Assembly (NCBI GenBank): GCA_021732605.1
Contig: JAKFUS010000003.1
Coordinates: forward strand, 115,476-156,861
Reading direction: 5' to 3'
DNA from: Betaproteobacteria bacterium
GTDB taxonomy: Bacteria; Pseudomonadota; Gammaproteobacteria; Burkholderiales; SG8-41
DNA length: 41,386 nt
Shown one piece after another: positions 36,843 to 41,386 of this stretch. The first letter of the stretch is position 1; each line of letters opens with the position of its first letter. The position numbers and the translations under genes are program-made. The notes under the pieces are model-generated. The model saw only the letters and a program-made list of their open reading frames with translations. It was not told the origin of the DNA and ran no database searches.

Positions 36843-37598
36843 ATGAGCGCACCCAAGACTGCAGTGATCACCGGCGCCGGCAGCGGCATCGGCAAAGCCA
36901 CTGCACTGGCTTTCCTCAATGACGGATGGAACGTCGTATTGACCGGACGACGACAGGCAATGCTCGATGAAGCGCTCGGCGAAGCCGGGGCCGACAAGGT
37001 GCGCGGTGTCGCGATTGCGTCCGACGTCAGCGACCCGCAATCCGTCGCCGCTTTATTCGACCAGACCGTCAAGCACTACGGACGCGTGGACGCACTGTTC
37101 AACAATGCCGGCCAGAACGCACCCGGCGTGCTGTTCGAAGACTTGCCCTACGACAAATGGAAAGCGGTGGTCGACACCAATCTGACCGGAACCTTCCTCT
37201 GTGCGCAGGCAGCGTTCCGGGTGATGAAATCGCAGACGCCGCAGGGCGGCCGCATCATCAATAACGGATCGATTTCGGCGCATGCACCGCGCCCGGATTC
37301 TGCGCCTTACACCGCTTCCAAACACGGCGTCTCGGGCCTCACCCGCACCATGTCGCTCGACGGCCGCAAATACGGCATTGCCTGCTGTCAGGTGGATGTC
37401 GGCAATGCGATGACAGAACTGGCTGCGCGCATGTCCAAGGGCGTCAAGCAGGCTGACGGCACGGTGAAGGTGGAACCGATGATCGATGTCAAAGATGTAG
37501 CGCGCTCAGTACTGTTCATGGCCAACCAGCCGCCGGGCGTGAACATTTACCACCTGATGGTGATGGCGACCAACATGCCGTATGCCGGACGGGGATAA
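36843..37598 (+). CDS. Short-chain dehydrogenase/reductase
   Basis: The 251-residue classical SDR has [19 protein letters not shown] (cofactor loop), NNAGQNAPG, and the catalytic Ser in [23 protein letters not shown], which also carries Tyr-x-x-x-Lys. The arginines after the first loop (TGRRQAML) suggest NADP. A strong AAGGAGG site lies 8 nt before the ATG, so an upstream in-frame start was rejected. The substrate is unknown. It is probably transcribed with glnS (25-nt gap). Confidence 0.92.
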   Translation: MSAPKTAVITGAGSGIGKATALAFLNDGWNVVLTGRRQAMLDEALGEAGADKVRGVAIASDVSDPQSVAALFDQTVKHYGRVDALFNNAGQNAPGVLFEDLPYDKWKAVVDTNLTGTFLCAQAAFRVMKSQTPQGGRIINNGSISAHAPRPDSAPYTASKHGVSGLTRTMSLDGRKYGIACCQVDVGNAMTELAARMSKGVKQADGTVKVEPMIDVKDVARSVLFMANQPPGVNIYHLMVMATNMPYAGRG

Positions 37599-37632
37599 AT
37601 AAAAACAAAAAAAGCGGCCGGATTCGGCCGCT
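37597..37632 (-). terminator. Rho-independent terminator of ettA
   Basis: On the minus strand AGCGGCCG-AATC-CGGCCGCT, a perfect 8-bp stem, is followed by TTTTTTTGTTTTTATTT. It stands about 50 nt after the ettA stop. The T tract overlaps the end of the convergent SDR gene. On the plus strand the hairpin is preceded by A and not followed by T, so it acts for ettA. Confidence 0.88.
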
Positions 37633-37645
37633 ACGGATAAGTTAC

Positions 37646-37682
37646 AAAAATATTAATAAAATCAAATACTTATTGATATTTA
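37646..37682 (-). repeat. AT-rich palindromic repeat abutting the ettA stop codon (copy C)
   Basis: AAATATTAATAA (37648-37659) and TTATTGATATTT (37670-37681) pair in 11 of 12 positions around the loop AATCAAATAC. The ettA stop TAA is part of the element. Relative to the adjacent stop codon the loop is inverted compared with copies A and B. Confidence 0.7.
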
Positions 37683-39344
37683 GCTCTTCAGCGGCTTGAA
37701 CCGCAGGCGCTTCGGTTTGGCGCCCTCTTCACCCAGGCGCTTGCGTTTGTCGGCTTCGTATTCCTGATAGTTGCCGGAGAAAAACACCGCCTGCGAATCG
37801 CCTTCGAAGGCGAGGATGTGGGTGGCGATGCGATCAAGGAACCAGCGATCGTGCGAAATCACCAGCACGCAGCCGGCGAATTCGAGCAGCGCATCTTCCA
37901 GCGCACGCAGTGTTTCAACATCGATGTCGTTGGACGGTTCGTCGAGCAGCAGCACATTGGCACCGGTCAGCAGCGTGTGCGCCAGATGCAGCCGACCGCG
38001 TTCACCGCCGGACAGCGTGCCGACTTTTTTCTGCTGATCCTGGCCCTTGAAATTGAAACGGCCGAGGTAGGCGCGCGACGGCATTTCGAATTTGCCGACG
38101 TTGATGATGTCGAGCCCGCCGGAAATCGCTTCCCACGCGGTCTTGTCATCAGGCAGAGACTCGCGCGACTGGTCGACCATCGCCAGCTTCACCGTGGAGC
38201 CGATGACGATCTCGCCGGAGTCCGGTTTTTCCTTGCCGAAAATCATGCGGAAGATGGTCGATTTACCCGCGCCGTTGGGGCCGATGATGCCGACAATCGC
38301 GCCCGGCGGAATCGCGAACGACAGTTTGTCGATCAGCAGGCGGTCGCCGTAACCCTTGGATACGTCCTTGAACTCGATCACGCTGTCGCCGAGGCGGTCG
38401 GCGACGGGGATGAAAATTTCCTGTGTCTCGGCGCGCTTCTGGTAATCGAAGGACGACAGTTCCTCGAAGCGTGCGATACGCGCTTTGGATTTCGCCTGAC
38501 GTCCCTTGGCATTCTGGCGCACCCAGTCGAGTTCCTTTTTCAGCGCCTTCTGCCGCGCTGATTCGGTGGCTTCTTCCTTCTGCAGCCGGTCCTGCTTCTG
38601 CTCCAGCCACGAACTGTAGTTGCCTTTCCACGGAATGCCGGAGCCGCGGTCGAGTTCGAGAATCCACTCCGCCGCATTGTCGAGGAAATAACGATCATGG
38701 GTCACCGCGACCACGGTGCCCGGGAAGCGGAAAAGGAACTGCTCCAGCCAATCGACGCTTTCGGCATCCAGATGGTTGGTCGGTTCGTCGAGCAGCAACA
38801 TGTCCGGCTTGGAGAGCAGCAGCCGGCACAATGCAACGCGGCGTTTTTCGCCGCCCGACAGCTTGTCGATTTTTGCATCCCAGGGCGGCAGGCGCAGCGA
38901 GTCGGCGGCGATTTCGAGCTGGTGCCCGGTGTCGGAACCGGCATTCGACAGCAATGCCTCGTATTTCGCCTGCTCGGCAGCGAGCTTGTCGAAATCAGCA
39001 TCGGGCTCGGCATACGCGGCGTAAATTTCGTCGAGCTTCTTCTGCGCGTTGAATACCTCGCCCAATCCCTCTTCCACCGCCTCGCGCACGGTCTGCTCGG
39101 GATTCAGATGCGGTTCCTGCTCCAGGAAACCGATATTCAGATTGGGCATCGGCGTCGCTTCGCCGTCAAACTCGGTATCGACGCCGGCCATGATCTTCAG
39201 CAGGCTGGACTTGCCCGAACCGTTGACCCCGAGCACGCCGATCTTGGCACCGGGGAAAAACGACAGTGAAATGTCCTTGAGGATGACACGTTTGGGCGGC
39301 ACCACGCGGCTCACCCGATTCATCGTAAATACGTACTGGGCCAT
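37680..39344 (-). CDS. ettA: Energy-dependent translational throttle protein EttA (ABC-F)
   Basis: The 554-residue soluble ABC-F protein has the length of E. coli EttA (555). EttA binds the ribosomal E site and gates the first elongation step according to ATP/ADP ratio. Seen are Walker A GVNGSGKSSLL, signature LSGGEKRRVALCR and Walker B LLLDEPTNHLDAES in the first domain. A charged linker follows (QDRLQKEEATESARQKALKKEL), then GPNGAGKST, LSGGERGRLHLAH and LLLDEPSNDIDVETLRALED in the second. The second Walker B has SND where many have TND. It is a single-gene unit with its own terminator. Confidence 0.96.
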   Translation of the reverse strand: MAQYVFTMNRVSRVVPPKRVILKDISLSFFPGAKIGVLGVNGSGKSSLLKIMAGVDTEFDGEATPMPNLNIGFLEQEPHLNPEQTVREAVEEGLGEVFNAQKKLDEIYAAYAEPDADFDKLAAEQAKYEALLSNAGSDTGHQLEIAADSLRLPPWDAKIDKLSGGEKRRVALCRLLLSKPDMLLLDEPTNHLDAESVDWLEQFLFRFPGTVVAVTHDRYFLDNAAEWILELDRGSGIPWKGNYSSWLEQKQDRLQKEEATESARQKALKKELDWVRQNAKGRQAKSKARIARFEELSSFDYQKRAETQEIFIPVADRLGDSVIEFKDVSKGYGDRLLIDKLSFAIPPGAIVGIIGPNGAGKSTIFRMIFGKEKPDSGEIVIGSTVKLAMVDQSRESLPDDKTAWEAISGGLDIINVGKFEMPSRAYLGRFNFKGQDQQKKVGTLSGGERGRLHLAHTLLTGANVLLLDEPSNDIDVETLRALEDALLEFAGCVLVISHDRWFLDRIATHILAFEGDSQAVFFSGNYQEYEADKRKRLGEEGAKPKRLRFKPLKS

Positions 39345-39480
39345 GTTGCGGATTTCTGAAATAGGTTAACGAAAGGGAACCGCGAGGATAGCCGAAACCG
39401 GCGGCGATGTGAGGATCGCGGCGCATTGATGGATAATGCGCACTGAAAATACCGTTCGTAAATGCACAGGAGCTTACGCA

Positions 39481-40227
39481 ATGCCCATCGTCAGTCCGTG
39501 GCTGCACCTCGGCTACATCATTCCGCATCTTTATACCGACATGGACGCCTACCAGTTCTACCGCGTGGCACCCGACGGCATGATGCTGGTCACCACCGGT
39601 CTGAACCTGAAGGAATACAGCCTCGCCGCGGTCGAAACCGAATTGCCGGCGTTGTGGCGCGCCTTCGACATGCTAAAACAGAAAAACGTCGACCGCATCG
39701 CGCTGAGCGGCGTGCCGGTAGCCTCGGTGGTGGGCCGCAAAAAAATGCGCGAAATCCTCGACGAAGGCGCGCAGCGCACCAGCATCCCCTGTGATACCGA
39801 CCTCGAAGCGCATATCGCCACGCTGCAGCATTTCGGCGTCAGCAAGCTGGCACTGGCCACGCGCTGGCCGGAAAACGTCAACAACGCGCTGACGGCTTAT
39901 CTGAAGGAAGCCGGCATTGAAGTGGTTGTGCTGCGCGCCCGCGGCCGCAACCTCGACCAGAACAAGGTGTCGAGCCCGCTCGCCGACCATGAACTGGCGC
40001 TGGAACTGGGCCGCGCCGCGCTCGCCGCCGCACCCGAGGCCCAGGCGCTGCTGCTGCCCGGCGGCCTGTGGTTTGCGATCCATGCGGTGCCGATCCTCGA
40101 AGCCGAATTCGGCAAACCGGTGCTGCTCAACATCACCTCGACGACTTGGGCTGCGCTGAACGCCGCGCCGAAACCGCTGCAGGTCAAACCCGACCTGAAA
40201 TGGGGCAGGGTAATGGCGAGCTGCTGA
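39481..40227 (+). CDS. Asp/Glu racemase superfamily protein lacking the catalytic cysteines
   Basis: The 248-residue protein resembles maleate isomerase/arylmalonate decarboxylase proteins: LGYIIPHLYTDMDAYQFYRV at the start, VDRIALSGVPVAS where the first C-T-S motif would be, LALATRWPENVNNALTAYLKEAGIEV, and ALLLPGGLWFAIHAVPILEAEFGKPVLLNITSTTWAAL near the end. Both places where the superfamily carries its two catalytic cysteines have other residues; only two cysteines exist, in SIPCDTD and at the C-terminus. The function is therefore unclear. CAGGAG lies 8 nt before the ATG. The last 141 bp are repeated at 41127-41267. Confidence 0.8.
   Translation: MPIVSPWLHLGYIIPHLYTDMDAYQFYRVAPDGMMLVTTGLNLKEYSLAAVETELPALWRAFDMLKQKNVDRIALSGVPVASVVGRKKMREILDEGAQRTSIPCDTDLEAHIATLQHFGVSKLALATRWPENVNNALTAYLKEAGIEVVVLRARGRNLDQNKVSSPLADHELALELGRAALAAAPEAQALLLPGGLWFAIHAVPILEAEFGKPVLLNITSTTWAALNAAPKPLQVKPDLKWGRVMASC
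40084..40224 (+). repeat. 141-bp direct repeat, copy 1 (3' end of racemase-like gene)
   Basis: This segment recurs at 41127-41267 with 138 of 141 bases identical. The three differences fall in the last 20 bp. The two copies are 1043 bp apart and bracket the toxin-antitoxin pair. Confidence 0.95.
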
Positions 40228-40245
40228 TACGCGCGCACCGCGCCG

Positions 40246-40300
40246 TCATTCCGGCGGGCACCCCGAAGGAAATCTCCTTGGGAGGAAAGCCGAATCCAGT
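40246..40300. repeat. Degenerate intergenic repeat (GTCATTCCGGC / GCCGAATCCAG type)
   Basis: GTCATTCCGGC and, after about 33 nt, GCCGAATCCAGTTTCGG form the imperfect inverted ends of a repeat type that is scattered between genes in many proteobacteria. Between them lies AAGGA-AATC-TCCTT, a small hairpin. Only one copy is present in this window, so the family assignment is from memory of its look. Confidence 0.45.
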
Positions 40301-40328
40301 TTCGGCCGAGATCTCCCGACACGAATTC

Positions 40329-40360
40329 AAATAAATATTAATAAAATCAATTATTTATTT
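40329..40360 (+). repeat. AT-rich repeat (copy D)
   Basis: AAATATTAATAAAATCAA matches copy C over 18 nt, then continues TTATTTATTT, which can pair with AAATAAAT at the left end. It lies between the racemase-like gene and the toxin promoter. Confidence 0.6.
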
Positions 40361-40409
40361 TACTGCCCTCGCCAAATCTCACCCTCCTTATTCATAAGCC
40401 GACCCTTGA

Positions 40410-40438
40410 TTGCCCGTCATACGCTTCCAGCGTATAGT
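40410..40438 (+). promoter_or_regulatory. Toxin-antitoxin promoter with palindromic operator
   Basis: TTGCCC (40410-40415) and TATAGT (40433-40438) are 17 bp apart. The perfect inverted repeat ATACGCT-TCC-AGCGTAT (40419-40435) overlaps the spacer and the -10 box, as expected for autorepression by an HTH antitoxin. The predicted start of transcription falls at or within a base or two of the toxin ATG. Confidence 0.75.
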
Positions 40439-40445
40439 GCGCCGC

Positions 40446-40766
40446 ATGGTCTTCGTGGAACTTCCGCCATTCATCGTTTTCGCTGCCGAATGGTGGAGCG
40501 ATGAAGATCTGCGCCGCTTGCAAAACGCATTGCTCACTCAACCGGATGCAGGCGATCTGATTCGAGGCAGCTCCGGCCTGCGCAAGCTGCGATGGTCAGC
40601 GCAGGGGCGGGGTAAACGCGGCGGTGCAAGAGTAATTTATTACTGGTACGTACCGGGCGACCGCATCTACCTGATTTATGCCTACGCCAAGAACGAAAGA
40701 GAAGATTTAACGCCCGCTCAAATCAAGGCGCTGGCTGAACTGATGAAGGACATCAAGAATGGATAA
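40446..40766 (+). CDS. RelE/HigB-type toxin of a type II toxin-antitoxin pair
   Basis: The 106-residue protein of the RelE/ParE superfamily (HigB-like branch) has DLIRGSSGLRKLRWSAQGRGKRGGARVIYYWYV and LIYAYAKNEREDLTPAQIKALAELM, the conserved core with basic residues that in relatives cleaves mRNA on the ribosome. The order toxin-first, HTH antitoxin second is that of higBA. No Shine-Dalgarno is seen before the ATG and the promoter is adjacent, so the mRNA may be leaderless. An in-frame start 12 codons upstream would lie in the promoter and was rejected. The stop lies 8 nt inside the antitoxin gene. Confidence 0.9.
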   Translation: MVFVELPPFIVFAAEWWSDEDLRRLQNALLTQPDAGDLIRGSSGLRKLRWSAQGRGKRGGARVIYYWYVPGDRIYLIYAYAKNEREDLTPAQIKALAELMKDIKNG

Positions 40767-41049
40767 GCAGCATTTCGACCAACTGGTCAAAGGCGTCAAA
40801 GCGATGAAGCGCCATATCGCGGGCAAACCCGTGCGCGGCGTAAGAGTGACGGAACTCCCTGCGCCTGACGTACGCACCATCCGCGAGGCCGCGAAGATCA
40901 GCCAGAGCCAGTTCGCGCGATTGATCGGCGTCAACCTACGCACCCTGCAAAACTGGGAACAGCGGCGCACTCAGCCTACCGGACCCGCCAGGGCGTTGCT
41001 GAAAATCGTGGCTTTAAATCCGAAGGCGATTGAAGCCCTTCACGACTAG
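40759..41049 (+). CDS. XRE-family HTH antitoxin (HigA-like)
   Basis: The 96-residue protein has a helix-turn-helix in its C-terminal two thirds (VRTIREAAKISQSQFARLIGVNLRTLQNWEQRRTQPTGPARALLKI). The preceding segment (about 35 residues, KPVRGVRVTELP) probably wraps the toxin. It overlaps the toxin gene by 8 nt. It is expected to neutralise the toxin and to bind the ATACGCT palindrome before the toxin gene. Confidence 0.92.
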   Translation: MDKQHFDQLVKGVKAMKRHIAGKPVRGVRVTELPAPDVRTIREAAKISQSQFARLIGVNLRTLQNWEQRRTQPTGPARALLKIVALNPKAIEALHD

Positions 41050-41126
41050 TCGCTCGCGGGAACGACTCAGCACATCGCGACCACATCAAAATTATCGTGT
41101 CCGACCTCATTTCTTTTTCTTCACCC

Positions 41127-41282
41127 GCGGTGCCGATCCTCGAAGCCGAATTCGGCAAACCGGTGCTGCTCAACATCACCTCGACGACTTGGGCTGCGCT
41201 GAACGCCGCGCCGAAACCGCTGCAGGTCAAACCCGACCTGAAATGGGGCAAGGTGATGACGAGCTGCCAGGCACGGGATTAG
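41127..41282 (+). pseudogene. 3' fragment of a second racemase-like gene (141-bp repeat, copy 2)
   Basis: The last 47 codons of the racemase-like gene recur here (VPILEAEFGKPVLL to WGKVMTSC). The frame then continues QARD to TAG, so this copy has its own ending. R-to-K and A-to-T changes and one silent change distinguish it. There is no upstream part of the gene; the sequence breaks off at 41127. Its stop codon overlaps that of the convergent HicB-like gene. Confidence 0.8.
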
Positions 41283-41386
41283 CTTTCCGCAGCCACAGCC
41301 TTCTGCAATGCCTCGGTAGCCCACTGATTCAGACTCTTGCCGCGCGCCTGTGCTGCCACCAATGCCTTGCTGTGCACCTCCGGTGG
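41279..41386 (-). CDS. HicB-family antitoxin, C-terminal end (cut by window edge)
   Basis: The last 35 codons are visible (PPEVHSKALVAAQARGKSLNQWATEALQKAV to the TAA stop). PPE-H and GKSLNQW-EAL are the hallmark of the Arc-type ribbon-helix-helix of HicB antitoxins, which bind the DNA of their own operon and neutralise HicA. The HicA gene, if present, lies outside the window. It would make a second toxin-antitoxin locus directly beside the first. Confidence 0.75.
   Translation of the reverse strand, partial: PPEVHSKALVAAQARGKSLNQWATEALQKAVAAES

Noticed and set aside
40068-40334. 88-codon plus-strand frame over the end of the racemase-like gene and the following repeat
   Set aside because: It is out of frame with the gene; its tail is translation of a degenerate intergenic repeat.
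40976-41324. Minus-strand frames near the right edge other than the HicB end
   Set aside because: They are antisense to the 141-bp repeat; only the frame ending at 41279 has family motifs.

Overview
The window is ordinary bacterial chromosome from a GC-rich betaproteobacterium, most likely of the Burkholderiales. The evidence is a canonical division and cell-wall (dcw) cluster with meso-DAP-type MurE, a stand-alone Bug/TctC receptor, a short separate RfaE2-type adenylyltransferase, and an rsmI-lpoA-yraN-diaA-dolP locus laid out as in enterobacteria. No rRNA, tRNA, phage, insertion sequence or CRISPR array was recognised. One structural RNA gene, rnpB, is clear.

Layout. (1) 1-13331, minus strand: mraZ-rsmH-ftsL-ftsI-murE-murF-mraY-murD-ftsW-murG-murC-murB. 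Almost every start and stop codon overlaps. A strong sigma70-type promoter and a three-repeat MraZ operator lie upstream of mraZ; murB runs off the left edge. (2) 13605-16569, minus: rnpB, chaC, pyrC, rsmI. (3) 16636-19362, plus: lpoA-like, yraN, diaA, dolP. (4) 19393-26293, minus: an eight-gene, tightly coupled lipid/stress operon (NTF2-like, SDR, DUF3833 lipoprotein, GPH-type MFS carrier, chalcone-isomerase-like, cyclopropane-fatty-acid-synthase-like methyltransferase, DUF1365, flavin amine-oxidase-like). It is divergent from (5) 26501-30573, plus: a CarH/LitR-type B12 photoreceptor repressor, a DUF2256 mini-protein, an FeS-type photolyase, a ferritin-fold desaturase-like di-iron protein and an RfaE2-type enzyme. 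(6) 30624-33102, minus: SPOR protein, coaX, birA. (7) 33164-37598, plus: Bug receptor, a duplicated gene-start remnant, S51 peptidase, glnS, SDR. (8) 37680-39344, minus: ettA. (9) 39481-41386: an Asp/Glu-racemase-like gene whose last 141 bp recur about 1 kb downstream, bracketing a RelE/HigB-HigA-type toxin-antitoxin pair, then the end of a HicB-type antitoxin gene at the right edge.

How it works together. Region 1 makes and polymerises peptidoglycan precursors at the division septum. Regions 4 and 5 look like one light or photo-oxidative stress response: a cobalamin light sensor placed between DNA repair genes and membrane-lipid modification genes, with a set of TGTC-type repeats in the shared 207-bp control region.

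The least explained signal is a small AT-rich element, partly palindromic, with core AATAAAATCAA. It occurs about six times. Three copies abut the stop codon of a gene in a convergent pair, and one lies in frame inside murD.
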